DNA of 64,000 nucleotides from Pseudoneurospora amorphoporcata (GCA_033297205.1 MU859195.1:1-64000), one strand, 5' to 3'. Numbered from the stretch's first letter, positions 23,008-36,000 are shown. A program made the numbers and translations. The notes: a model not told the origin generated them from the sequence alone.

Positions 23008-24121
23008 TCAGACTGATCTCACCAACCCATCAATTGTCTCTTGCTTCAACTCCTCCCAACCCTCCTTTGCCCTGTCAAACAACTCATCTGCGGTCTCAGA
23101 GAATCGAGCGTTCGCGTAAACGTAGTGGTCCGGCTTCCTCCAGCAGTTTTCAATAGGGGAAAGGTCGGGAGAGTACGGCGGATTGAAAAAGTGCTTCAAC
23201 CCGACCTCTCTCTTCCAGGTCTTCACGATATTATCACCGGCCCCGCCACCGTGGCCAGAGTCATTGTCTTCCTCGAGCCACCAATCTCTGTCACCTTCAT
23301 CCAACCATTTCCCAACAACGGGAATCAAGATCTGATCCAGGTATACCCTCCTACTCATCTTCCCGTTTTTGTTCGATGTCTGGTATCTAACCAGCTCAGA
23401 TTTGAATCCCAAACCGACACAACCCCATACGTGTACCTTCTGCTCATCACCAGACTCGGGAGCAGGGCGCTCGCGGATGTTGCGGGGTTCATACCGTTGC
23501 CCTCGTCGACGAGAGATATATTGTCTCCCCATGGACTTTTGTTTCCAACCGAAATGGGATTCGTCTGAGTAGCGGAAGGTGAGGAAGTCTTCTTGGTCAA
23601 ACCTCTGTAGTATTTGAGAGCACTCGCTAACCCGAACCTCGCAGTTCTTTGGCGGCATATATTCCTCAGTATCGGCAACGTACTTGCCGTAACTATCACG
23701 AGTTAATACCATGGCGGTCAGAATCAGGGACAGCGACAGCGATAGCGACTTACTCAGCATAGTCTTTCATCGCCCTACGAATCATCTGCTCGGAAGCCTC
23801 TTCGTCACAAGCATTGGCCAGCTGTGCAGTCCATGGCAAATCGGGCGCCTCATGGGGATACTCGTCATACATCTGTATAAGTTTATCACACTGCTCTGGG
23901 CCCAGCTTACGCTTTCTACCGCGAGTTTCGCCGTGAGTCGTCGGAAGGGTATGAATGCTGTCATCGTAACGCATGCGGTTGACCGTATTTCGATGGCAAC
24001 CGTACATTTCAGCAAGCTGCCCATCAGTGTAAACACGGCCCTCGCTTTTCTCTAAAAGGCTGGCGAAGTATAGGAAGCCTTTCAAATGCTGCTTCTTTGG
24101 CGTATCGTATGAAACGGGCAT
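23008..24121 (-). CDS. Tc1/mariner-like DDE transposase, intact, one intron
   Basis: Two exons (24121-23754 and 23692-23008) give 350 residues. The intron is 61 bp (GTAAGT start, CTGAC branch site, GATAG end) and joins two frames that would otherwise look like a frameshift. The start is ATG 24121, because the frame further upstream begins only with TTG. Residues about 30-55 form a helix-turn-helix (DGQLAEMYGCHRNTVNRM) with a basic RGRKRK stretch after it (residues 67-72), expected to bind the terminal repeats. The catalytic core has D166 in YSDESHF, D265 in EEDNDSGH and E304 in PYSPDLSPIENCW; 38 residues separate the last two by my count, longer than the 34 of classic Tc1. The nuclease residues are all present, so the protein may be functional. 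Confidence 0.92.
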
Positions 24122-24264
24122 ACTGGCGATAATTTCGGAAGTAAACAAACAAAATCAACAGAGTAAACAAGAATCTGGCGATATTTACGGTCTGGCATCA
24201 CAAAAACCTATGACGCAAGTTAGGTGGTGACGTGTTGGCTGTTAAGCGAGCAGTAGCCCCACAG

Positions 24265-24291
24265 CCTGCACAAGCGATTTTTACCACCACC
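24265..24291 (-). repeat. Right terminal inverted repeat of the transposon
   Basis: 27 bp ending ATTTTTACCACCACC, followed by TA. It is the exact partner of 22754-22780. Together with the next 45 bp inward it is duplicated without change at 108-179. Confidence 0.95.
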
Positions 24292-24293
24292 TA

Positions 24294-27049
24294 CCTCGCT
24301 AGAGATCCAAATCGCACTCGCCTTGAGAATCTGGGGCACAAGCGACGATTATTTGCTAGTGAGCCTGGTGGATGTCGCTGGGGCTCACTGGGGCGTCATT
24401 GTTGGGGCTCCACAACTTCCCGTGCCCTTCTCTCCTTCTCTGTGGGCCTCTGATGACGAGGAGTTCGAATAGGTAGATTGTGGTGGTGATCAACTACTGT
24501 TTCGGTCCAGCCAGGCCTATATGGAGAATCTGGGTGAATTCCGTCAAAGATCTCCCATCTCTGTATATCTACACGGGTTCTGTTATGAGATATCAGAGTC
24601 TTATCAAAGGAGTCGTTTGATACAGCCGGCCGGCCTGCCTGCCTTTACACACCCGAACCTACAGATGTCGCCAACTAGTCACGCACTTGCCGCATTCCCA
24701 CGATACCCCCTTCCTTCATCACATGTCCCACCTTGATGTTTCACCTAGCAAGGCCCGGTATCAAAAACCTACAACTGCAAAGGCTCGCTAATCGTTGTCC
24801 ACCTATCATACAGCATGTATGCTACCCTGGCTACAGCACGATGGCAGCGTGGTGTTCATGCTCGGGGCACTCGGGGAGAACCACACCAAGACTTCAACAT
24901 CTGTAACAGATATCTCATTGGATAGAAGTCCGAGAGTCTCTCCTCATGTCACATTCACTCAGTCCTACCTACATGGGCCTTTTTGCCGGCCACGGGCGAC
25001 CAAGATCGTCGAACGTTCCACAGGACTACGACTACATAGTACATACTAGATACTACTACTGTCTGTACTTCGGTGCATCAGTGCACGCCGCCGCGCGCCT
25101 CCTTCTCGCCGAAGGTGATGCTATGCGAGCACGAGTACGAAAAATCATCAGTAATATCTTCGGCCCGGCGCCGGTACCGTTGCTGGAGGGAGGCATGTTG
25201 GTAGATCTTGGGGTTGATATACCGTGGTACTAATAATGGTGCAGGTAATCATAGGTCCTATCATGTGTTGTCCAGGAACGTGGAGGTCAGGCAGATACCA
25301 TAGAGGTGATGTTGTATCACGGACGCGGACGGGATTACGAACATGAACGTGAACGGCAGGTAGTCTTCAACGCCAAGTTATATAAGCAGGGCAAATGTAT
25401 GACGTTTGGTAGCGAAGGCATTAGTAACCTTTTTACGTTGACGACCGATCCCAATGGAACGTGAACGGCGTACAGTTACATAGATGGCGTCGTCAAGCTT
25501 TCTTTGCAATTTTATCAAGGCGTCTAAATTTGATTTCTATCACATATCTAAATTGGATGTCGTCGTTGAACGGCTAACGGGTGGAGGAACACTCGCAGGA
25601 TGCTGGCGTAGAAGCGTTTGAAGGTTCGAAATACTGGTACCACCTCGCGCAGTACGAAGTCGAATATTCTCCAAGGGGAAACAGGAGCAAAATAGCGAGA
25701 TGAGTTCTCTCAGCTGCCTCTTTCTCATTAAGCAGAGGATAGTTGCATGGCGTAACTCGCTACCGGCATTCTCTCTCATCGTTAATCTAAAGTTGCAAAG
25801 ATCATTGGGACGGTGCTCCAGATGGCACGTGGACATGAACTCTCGCACCCCTTCCAGAATGTCGTTTTGTCTTTTTCTCTCACGGACTCACTTGACTGTT
25901 ATTTTTTCATTAAAGTTCTTGCCTCGAAGTAGCCGGTCTTTCTTGGTCTGCGTGTCAGTCTTCATGGGATCCGAACCTATTTTGTCCCATATTTCACTAT
26001 ACGAGCTATGTATGCAATCCCAGTCTTGAACGTGACAAACAAATTCATCGCAGTCCAGAAAAGAGACGACGTTTCCTCATATCCAGGTCTGAAATGACGG
26101 AGACAGTCATTTCAAAATTCCTCATCTAGATACGTGGTCATAACTTGATTGTCTGTTGGAATTCCTGTGTGGTATTTTCCGGCTGGATTCATGATATGTA
26201 GTCGGACAAAGTTTCACATGCAAATATGCTGCCCCGACAAGGAGCGACATATGCCGAATCGGGATCGACAGGTTCGGTAAGGCAAGGCAAGAAAGCAGGC
26301 AAGGGGAAGCAAGCAAGAAGGGCCCTCGGACCCTAGGACTGAATGGAGAATTATGACGCGGCGAAATTCCGATAACAATGCTCTTGAACTTTGACATTGA
26401 CATTGTCATGGTCAATTTGACATGACATATCCGTATGCAGGTACCAATCCACGTGCAAACCTTACTTACACCTATATACGCCTGCATATATCTACAGATT
26501 GACGCTTCGGACGTCTTATGCGAGGCTCAAATTTGACGTCAACCATCACTCAAGTTCTGGACATCTCTGGTTCTGATGATTTATTTCCTATTTTCATTAC
26601 TCACCTACGTAGATAGCAATATCGGGGGATCCAGCCCGAGATATATGCGTCATACCTATTTGGCTCAAGTACGAAACTTTTCCTTTCCCCCCAACCAGTG
26701 TCCCTTCCCGTAACGCCATGCTTATCTCAATTCCTTCCTTTCCTTATGTCTCATGTGTGAGAACAAACCTGCGCTGCGATCCCTTTTCGAACCGAGGACA
26801 AATTGACCTACTGATTTAGGCGCAGTTCGTATCCCTATATAGCAAAGTATCGTGTTAGTACCGGTTTTGTGAATATGATCTGGGTTGTCCCCGTGTTTCC
26901 CGCGCAATATTAGTCATTGAGAAGACTGTTTTCGTCTTCCGCGCTGTCAACTTCCCTCTGGGAAGTATGTCGACGGCCGAGTGATAGGGCTGGGTTTCCC
27001 TGTCTCTCATGTCCTCCTCCACTTTTGAACCAGATATGAAAGTGTGGAC
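24294..27049. other. Gene-poor region right of the transposon
   Basis: I find no supportable gene. A minus-strand open stretch at 26076-25888 (62 residues with several Asp and Trp, no initiating Met) and another at 25848-25540 look faintly protein-like, but they have no splice connection and no recognisable family. A short nest of TGACATT/GTCAAT strings lies at about 26390-26430. The last few hundred bases are 3' flank of the lactonase-like gene. Confidence 0.4.
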
Positions 27050-28443
27050 TTACTCCTTGAACCTGGCAAAGGTGGTATCTCCACCGACATGAACAGCACC
27101 GGCGATCTCTGTGAGATTTCCAGTTTGGACGTCACGCTTGATGAGCGCAACACGGCCGTCTTTCTGCAATGCCGTCACGACGAGGGACCCGTCTTTGCTG
27201 ATGGAGAAATGGCGCGGGTTGATACCACCCGCAGCGGAAATCTGTTGAAGCTTAAGGGTGCCGTCTGCCTGGATTGCGTAGTTGATGATAGGATCTGACT
27301 GGACCTTTCCCAACTCCTTGTCCTCCGGGTTGGGGATACGGAGACTGTTCTCGAAGCGTGACGATACCAGCAAAAACTTGCTGTCGGGCTATACATGATT
27401 CACACGCATTGCGTGAAATGGTTAGTACAAGGTTGATCAACAACAGGCGAGTGCGAACAACTCGAGCTTACCGAGATGACAAGTTCTGCACCCCTGGCCG
27501 TAGTAGGAAGCGCAGCACTACCGGGGCCGTGGGATGGGATGATGAACAGCTCTTTCCCAAAGTCAAGGCCGTCACTGTTATAAGTAACTTTCCACCCAAT
27601 GATCTCATTGGATCGCTCGGTGATAACGTAGAAGTAGGTTTCAGAGCCGACCTTGGCGAAAGCACCATGCCTTGGGCCGGACAGATCGGGTGTCGGAACC
27701 GTTTTAGCTTCAACATACTTCAAAGTATTCTTGTCCACCTTGAAGATGCGGAGGAGATCCGAGCCAAGATCGGGCGCTACAATGAAGTCGCCGGTAGGGT
27801 CCAGGACGACATGGTGAGGGCGTGGCTGGAGTTGCTGCTGGGGGTCGGCGTCTTTTTTCGGCGTGAAGTTATCAATTGTGAGTTCCTGAACGACCTTGGG
27901 CGCGTCGGGACTCGAGATATCGTATGACTGGGTACCATTGCCCCCACTGCAATGGCGATGTTAGAGACTTGGTTAACTCGTCACAAAAATTCATTACAGA
28001 GAATGGGTGAAGGGTGGGAGGGAAGAGGGGTTGACTAACTAGGAGGCAATAGCCAGGCCCTTGAGACTCTGTCCAAAGCGGACGCTGCTTACTGGGCCTG
28101 GCAGCGTTTTCAGCGGCTGGCCGACCGAGGTGAGGTTTGTGCCATCTCTGGTGGTCTTCAAGGTGTTGAGAGCACCCCCGGCTGCCCCGGCAGCCGCGCT
28201 GTACCAATCCTCGTCGAGGCAGTAAATATGGTCGCCGGCAAATTCCAACCACGAAGGGTTAACGCCACAGATGCTCAGCTGCTTGTTGATCAGCTCAAGC
28301 TTTCCGTCCGCATACTTGATGGTGCTAAGCCATCCAGGATCCGTCGCATTAGCGCCCATGGAGGTAGTGAAGATCAAGGTCGCCGACGCAAAGGTGGGCA
28401 AGCCAAAGGCGATAACGCCAGCAGCTAAAGACTTGTAGAGCAT
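27050..28443 (-). CDS. Secreted lactonase-type seven-bladed beta-propeller protein
   Basis: Three exons (28443-28040, 27946-27472, 27388-27050) give 405 residues; the first intron uses a GTTAGT donor, the second a standard GTAAGC. A hydrophobic signal peptide (residues 1 to about 21, ending PTFASA) suggests secretion. The body reads like the lactonase / 6-phosphogluconolactonase-like propeller family (PF10282): repeated strands of the type QLQPRPHHVVLDPTGDFIVA, GPRHGAFAKVG and INPRHFSISKDGSLVVTALQ. Family members open sugar lactones or act as carboxymuconate cyclases; the true substrate here is unknown, and many secreted fungal members have no assigned reaction. It is isolated between the transposon region and Csf1, so context gives no hint. 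The stop is at 27050-27052. Confidence 0.85.
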
Positions 28444-30046
28444 TGTGTCGACTGGTATATTGAGGACTGTTTGGTGAGGGGAGAGGTGATGGAGATATGG
28501 AGCGAAAACAAACTTGTGTTAAACCGGTGGGAGATGGGCAGGATTTATGCAGTTGCAAGACCCTCAAGGACGGGATGAAAAGGCAACAAATACCATTCAC
28601 TGCCAACGGGTTCCCATGCACTTGTCATAGTCGAGTGACAATGGAATTCTGCCACGCTTAATGGGTCACCCACGGTCCTCTGGTACCGACAAAGTTGCGC
28701 TAGTTAGTTTACCCGGAATTCAGACCATATCAAGCCGCAGTATGGAAATGGGGGCCAGCAGGTGAAGCGCCGTCTGGTATTTGGTCGGAGCTGTTTGTAT
28801 GACGTCCCACGATGTTGGGTTGGTAGTCAAGCCTCGAGCGGCGCGACGCTTCGCCTTTCAGCTAGTGCAGGTGGACGATTTCATTGACCACGGTTGTCTG
28901 TTGTGCGCGGCCGGCGTCATTGTCAGAAGCATCGATGGCTGCCGTTTCAGTTGGCCCGCAGGCAGTATATTGAGGGCGAGTGTATAAGAGGTCTTGGAGT
29001 GAACTCGAGTGAATGGAAGTCGGAAAGCGGGACGAATGGCAAGAGGAGATGCACGAGTGCCAAGACATGGCGCCTCACAGGAGTTCAGCAAGGTGCAGGC
29101 TGTATGCATATCTCCCTACCTACCACTGCAGGTCGTTCGACCCCTTCCCAGTACATATGCGATCCTGGCGTTTCGTTTCAACATCCTCGATGGCCTATAA
29201 ACGGCCCGTTTGATTGACGCCCAACGACTGGGGGGACTGCTACCAAAGACGCCAAATACCACCCATACTATGCCATGCCGGGATCGTAAAGTCCATCAAA
29301 GAATCTTACTCCTTTGAAAGAAAAGATACCACTGGCGGCTACGGACCACTTGGGACCGTGGCGCAATTCCCTGGCCCATTCACCTCTTTGCTTGAACAAT
29401 GATCATCGGTCCGTCATCACCTTGCCCGCACGCTGCAAATCAATTCTTCTGCCAACGTCCCGCTCCGTGCCTCATCCATGTATAGGCAAACCAAGTGTTT
29501 CGTGACAAATCCATAGACGCCGAACTATGTCTTCTTTTACACGGAACTGGCTTTTGAAGCGTCCAGTCTCGGCGGGCGTGGGGAATGGAAGGTGGGAGGG
29601 TAGGTGGGGGTTGTAAGAAAGAGACTTAGAAGGGCTGTAAGGTAGGAAGTGAACGAGTAACAGGAAGTCCAGGGACCGAGGTTGATGTTGTCAAATATTC
29701 TGTGATGAACAAGAGCATCCTTTCCTAGGCGATTACTGTCCAAAGGAGATTGTGTCTCGCTGTGATAAAGCAGAGAACTGCTTCTACGATATAGATGTAA
29801 TAGCATATTAACACTAGATGCAAGTGTAGAAGTAAACGACGAAGTGCCTAAGCCTCCTCCTGACAGAAATTCTAATCCCTTTGAATAGGTAAACATGACA
29901 ACTCCACCAAGCAACCAAAACTCTCTCTTCTTTCCCACGCTCTGTACATATCCCCCCTTGGACCATACTTTCACAACTCACCTCCCCATTTCACGCCTCC
30001 CACCTACCACACTCCAACTTTTGTCTCCCAAACCCCAATAGCCCTC
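28444..30046. other. Lactonase promoter and Csf1 3' flank
   Basis: No gene is supported. The part next to 28444 is the promoter of the minus-strand lactonase-like gene; a T/C-rich stretch just upstream of its start is the likely leader. The part near 30046 is the 3' flank of Csf1. Open frames on both strands in 28780-29500 show no family resemblance. Confidence 0.45.
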
Positions 30047-33000
30047 TCAAGTAGACCCCAAAATCTTACTATAAGCATCCTCCACCTCGCCCGCCAGCTC
30101 CAACAAGCTCACAATAACAATCTGGTGCGTCAAGTTTGGCAACCGATCGCGGTGCAAGCCGATCCACTCCAGCGGCGGCGTGGCCTCGCCCATGTCGCGC
30201 AGCTGGGGGGTTTCGATCACGGGCGGTTCGAGCGCCGTGTACTCGTATTTGGACTGGGGGACTTTGACTTCGGCTGTGATTTTGTTGGATTGTTGTTTGT
30301 CGTTTTGACTCTTTTCTTTTTCTTGGAATGAGGAGGAGCGTGGTCCGGCGTCTGCAAGAGTGGATATGGAAGTGGTAGATGATTGTCGTTGGCCCTTCTG
30401 CTTCTGCTCTCCGTCTTTCTGGGTTGCGGCTGTGGTAGTAGTAGCAGCAGTATCATCAGCCGGACCCTCCGGCACCCCTGTGACGCGGATGGCCGTGACG
30501 GGCGGTAACTCCTTGCCCCAAGTGCGCTGAAGCGTCTTGGAGTGATTGGCCCACATGCCGCGGATGAAGCTGATGCGGCTGTAGTTCCAGCCCACTTCAA
30601 CCTTGCCTTCGAACGCGCTCTTGAAGATGTAGTCAATGGAACGGCTGTCGGGCCGCTGCCACGTCTGCATGACAGCTTCGACCTGGGGCACTTTGAGGAT
30701 GGTGCCGCCTCGGGAGCCGGTGGCGCTCTGGACTACGTCCTCAACCGAAAGCTCGCTCAGCGTCTTGGGAGCACCGCCGGTAGCGCGCACGCCGGCAAGG
30801 CCGATGCGCAGCTGGCCTAGTGTCAGACCGAGGATGCTGTGAATTCGGCGGTCCTCGATGCTGGCGGCGAAGCGGGCTTGAGCGTTCAGGGCCTCAACCT
30901 TGAACACTTGGCTGTCGGCAAACGTGCCGGGGAAGATACCTAGATTGAGAGCCTTGAGAGTTACCACGACGTCGGTGTCCAGTGAGATGGGAGATTTGGA
31001 GAGCATATCGTCCGCTTCGGAGGCGAGCTTGGTTTTCTGGTCAAGGCGCTTTATGACCGCTGCTGGTGCCGTGACAGACTTCCTCCTCATGAATCGCTCG
31101 ATTTCCTTGAGAGACGACTCAAAGTTGGCTTTGCGCTCTTGAATGAGCCTTTGGAAGGCCTGGTACATGGCCACGCCCTGAGCGGCCGAGCTGGTAGTGC
31201 CAAAGATCTGGACAGCATTACCGTTAAAGATGGCCACAAGGCGATCGCCAGTTCCTTGTCGGCTTCGCCGTACGTTGTACATGAGGAACTCCATGGACGT
31301 GATGTCCGCAATTAGGAAAGCCTGGTAGTCGAAGGCAGCCTTGACCCGGAGCTGGCTGAATCCCACAGACGCTTGAACAAGAGGCGTCTCGTTCAAAGCC
31401 TGTTCTCTTTCTGGCCACTTGATCGAGGTACGTAGCTTGAAATCCCGCAGAGCGACGAAGCCACTCATCCGGCCCTGACTTTCCATGCCAATCATATCGA
31501 ACCCGAGGCAGAGGTTTTGCTCCCAGTCTGATGTCTTCTTGGACGAGATCCAGAAATTGCCAATGGAAAACGTGGATTTACCCAAGGCCTGACCTAGATC
31601 CACAGAAATCTTCAGTGCAGTGATAGAGATGGTGGCTGTCCAGGGGAAGGCGGCAGTTGCCGCAACCTGCTGATAGCGCTGCACAAGATGACCCTGTGAG
31701 GTCTCCGTGACCAGTTTGGCCACTGGTGATGACGGCGTGGTCTCGGTGAATTGGCGGGGGACCCATATTTCTTGGAAGAGCATGAAGTCCTGAAGTTGTT
31801 TTGCGTTGATTGATACCTCCATCGGGCTGACCTTGAGAATCGCAGACAGCCCGTTGGTGCCGCTTACATGCTTGCTGTTCATCAGCGAGAGGACTATTGA
31901 GTCAACCTTGAAGCTGCCAGTGGACTCCCGGGAGTATACGTGCTGGACAGAAGCCTGGAGATTGGAAAAGGCACCAGAGATTGCAAAGAAGTTGCCCTGG
32001 TCAGCCGACCGGACGGTGTTGGCGGTAAAGTAAACATCGTCAAAACTGGCGGTGGCCGCCACTAGAGCGATAGGCTGACAGCTCAGCGAGAACTCCTGCT
32101 TCCGGACACGCAGGCCTAGGTTGAGTTTCACGCGACCCAGCACAGCGGTGGGATCAGCACCGAGAATCCCGTCCTCTTCGGTTGGTTTAGCCCTGGGTGG
32201 TGAAGGTGCTTGCGGAGGACTGGGAGGGTTGGCACCCTCCCCTCGTTCGCTGACCACAGATTTGATGTTATTACTCATCTCCACGATCAGAGGCACCACA
32301 GAGGGGTACAAGATGTTGCTGGACGCGTCGATCTTCACTTCAGCAAACAGAGAAGGGTCTTCCCTGCCGTCATCGCAGTATTCCATCTTCAAAGCAAGGC
32401 CCGGGGATCTGAGCGTAGTAACGCTGTTCACCCACTCTTCTTGCCCAAACTGACCCTTCCCAGCCGTGCTTGGCTTGCCCAGCCGCGAGGCACTGACTAG
32501 ATCGCTGGGCGTTCTCTTGCCTGTCAAATGTACGACGGCTCCCGCAAAATCTGCGTCCACGAGGAGCGATTCAAGTCTCTTGCTGCCCAAAATGCTCCTT
32601 TTGCGGATCTGCTCTTGGGGCTCGGGCGAACTAGCTAATTGTGTCACAGTGGGCGGCGCAGAAGGGTTCCAGTTTTGCGAAGCCTGTTGGACGTTGTTGA
32701 TTGACAAACTGATTGACCTGGTAAGATGAGCTGCTGGTAGGATGAAACCCGAAGTGAGTCGAATGTCGAGAGTCTTGCCCACAGCTTGGAAGGCCAGCCT
32801 CCGGGTGTCCGACATGGATACGTAGGCAATGTTGAACATAATCTCTGGTAGCAAAGCAGAGCTCGGGGATCGTGACCTCCAGTCCTGCTCTCGCGAAACC
32901 ATTTGGAGCCGCAGGTTTTCAATTGTGAGCCTGGCTGAGTTCCTTGTTCGAGTGCTGAACTCAATCTTGTCTAGCGACAGGACAAGATCCTCCTTATCAG

Positions 33001-36000
33001 GGTCCGGGGGTTCTCCTGGGTGGTTGTGGTTGACCAGCCAGGCAAGTTGTATGTTGCAGATCTCGAATGTGTACGTGAATGAGGACAGAAATACGTCGAC
33101 AATATCCTGATCTTCCTCTTCTTCCACTTCCAGATCATTGACGACAATGCGTGGCTTAGACTGCCGGAGCTTTCGCAGGTATTCCAGCTCTCTCGATGTA
33201 TCAAGATCCTTGATCTTGTCGCCCATATAGCCCAGGACGTCAACAACTGTCGAGACTGTGTTAGGTGAAAGATTGATATGAAAAGCGTCACTCTTGACGT
33301 TGAATATCCTCTGCTCCTTTCCGTCATCGTCATGGTTTGATGTGGCAGTTATAAGGGCCCCGAAGCCAAGATTTCCACACGACCTCATGGCTTCGGTATT
33401 GCCCTTTTGAATCTCAAAAGCAACTTCTTGAATGTTGATATGAAATTCGGGATACGCCAGGAGTGGTCCTTGTTGTTCCACTCGATTGGATGTACCGAGA
33501 TGGATCTTGTCGAGGTTGAATGCTATATGAGCTAACGGCTCCACCTCCGAGTTGAGCGGACTATTCCCAAACACCCTGAGCCCGGCAAAGGTCAGGTTTA
33601 TAGCATAAACTAGTAGCTTTGACTCTGCTTGAGGAGTCTCAGGGGATGAGGCGCGCATGTCGGTGAGCTCATTGCTTCCGGTTATCTCCTTGATGTGCTC
33701 TTGGATGGCTTTGCCTTGCTGTTGTAGCTCAGTGACAGCACTCGAGACCTCGGGGCGGTTCAATGCCGAAAGAAAACTGTACACTGCTGATGCATCCAGT
33801 TCTACCAGTTCGAGAGATGCGAAAACAGTTAAAGAGTGTTCACTGTCGGTAGTATGGTTCCTGATCTGTCCGTTTGTCGGTGGAATCTGTAGCAGAGATA
33901 TCCGTTTTGTGATGTTGTTCCTCTTTGTCCTTATCTCATGCGAGTTCTCCTTGACATCAAAATCAAAGATGATCTCCCTACCAAAGTTCGCCGCCATCGC
34001 TACCCTTGCAACAGTTCCATTGACCGTATATGTCAGGGAACGGAGCAATGGAATGCTAATCGTGTATTGGTCCATAAACATAGCAACGTTCACCCTGAAG
34101 GCAGAAAGTCGATCAACGATCTTCTTGGGCGCTGAAACAGAGGGAGTCGAGGATAGAACCTTCTTGCTGAGCTTGTATATCTTGGCAACCTCATCTCGTA
34201 CGACGAGATCCAAGAGTTCTGTGATATAAACCGGGTCCTGCTTGACAACGAAGCTAAGATGGTGACTACTTGCTGTTGCCTTGATGGTATGGCTGTCAAC
34301 CGCTTGCGACTTTTTCAGTTCGTGTGAGACAAAGACGCTGGGTCTTTGTAGGACAAGCTTTGCGACTCCTTCGGAATGACTTCGAAGACTTGAGATTACG
34401 GAATCGCAGTTGAAGATCATATTTGTATCCATTTTGTCGTCTTTCCCGAGCTGTAAGAGCAACGATGCACTCAACCCACTCCCTATAGAGGATATGTGCA
34501 GGTTGATGGTTTCCAGTGCGATAGACCCATGGCCGACGGCCAATACGCAATGAATGGTATGGTCCTCGATCTTCTTGGTAGAAGGAAGAGAGGCTGTCTT
34601 CCGAGCAGTTGGTGGTTTGGACTCAAGTTTGTCTACTAGCTCAAGCAGTCTCGTAACCAGTTCGCATAGCTCCCAGTTCAGGTTTATGGCAGCGTCACTG
34701 CAGCTGATATTTAAGATGGTTAACCGTCCTGTTGTTTCAGAATTCCCGAACCTGGCTTCGGCGCCGCTTGCTTGCCTTGTGTCGGCTCTGATCGACAGCG
34801 CGACAGCCATTATCTCGTTCTGTTTTGGTCCGGGATCGAGAATGAACTGAATCTGCTTGATCTTGACCACAGCAAGAATCGGCCTGTCCTTGGGCGGGCC
34901 CGATAAGGTTTTTGTTGGGCCGAAAATTGTGTTTATGAGCGGACTATTCGCAACGTCGCCCAGATCCCAGCTGCGCCATTTCTCAAACGCTGCGATGACT
35001 TCTTGTCGTAGGTTGGTTGGAGGCGTCTTAGTTTTATCGAGACACGTATAGACGAGTTGCTCCTTTTCCCATTGAGACTGAACTGACCACATTTGCCGTA
35101 GTCGCATGACAAGCTTCCAGCAATCGAAGGATCTCAAATGTTCAGGTGCAGAACGAAGAATAGCAGAAGGCCGAACCAGAAACCCGGGATCAGGGGCATC
35201 TTGACCGATTCTTATGAGGCGCTTTATCATGTTTTTTGGCATGTTTTTTTCGTAGGCTGATTTCTCGTCGAAGAGCCTGCCGAAATCCGAAGCTAGGACG
35301 CTTGTGCGGTGAATCAACGACGCAAGATAATCAATTTTTTCGGAAGATGTAGAGCTCGTGATCGCGCCCATGTCCACGTCCAGATACGTGATATCGCGAG
35401 TTCCCATTGAGATCATGATGTTCTCAACCGAAGCTCGAACAGCCGCTGGGGAATTGAAGGCATCATGATACCTTTCAGCTGCTGAAGCTTCTATCGATTG
35501 CAGCCGGATATGGATCGAGCTGCGTGTCTGTTTAGCTTCGGGCTTAAATGCGTCTTGCCACTTGGTTTCCGATCGAGATGCCAATGCGAGTTTGGTTATC
35601 GAAAGACTGTATTGGTCCTCTTCTGCATCCAACGAATTGGCCGGATCAGATTCAAATGGGTTGGCGAAACGAACGTCAGCCCGCGGTATCTTGACGAGGA
35701 TGTCCGAGACATGGCCCTTCATCTTTTGATCCTTTTGCATACCAAAGATGGCTTTCATGGAGTCTGACTGTATGCTGTCCAGGATATCTTCCGGGTCCGA
35801 AGGCTGGAGCGATGAGAGTAAAGTGATAACGTGTCGTAGTGCGGCGGGGTTGCAGAATGCCTTCACACCTGAAGGCATCTCCAGAATAATGCTCGAGTAA
35901 GCACAATCCTCCGGGATTGAATCTGGGTCAATGTCCCCCAGTTCAAAGGTGAGCGAGTTACGCTCAGCTTCGCTTTCATCATCCCTTTCAACGCTGATTT

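Larger units (their letters stand above)
22754..24291 (-). mobile_element. Complete Tc1/mariner-type DNA transposon (1538 bp)
   Basis: The element is bounded by perfect 27-bp terminal inverted repeats (22754-22780 and 24265-24291) and flanked on both sides by the dinucleotide TA (22752-22753 and 24292-24293), the target duplication of Tc1/mariner elements. It carries one transposase gene on the minus strand, open throughout once a 61-bp intron is removed. Inside the terminal repeats an 11-bp motif GTCACCA(A/C)CTA occurs at 22800-22810 and in reverse at 24221-24231, possibly extra transposase sites. There are no stop codons or C-to-T decay as left by RIP, so the copy looks recent and possibly active. 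The element at 81-179 is a deletion derivative of it. Confidence 0.93.

Noticed and set aside
23750..23760. Frameshift that would inactivate the transposase
   Set aside because: A standard 61-bp GTAAGT...TAG intron with a CTGAC branch site restores the frame exactly, so an intron is the simpler explanation.
25540..26076. Minus-strand protein-like fragments
   Set aside because: No initiating Met at the first, no valid splice joining the two, and no recognisable family; could be chance.
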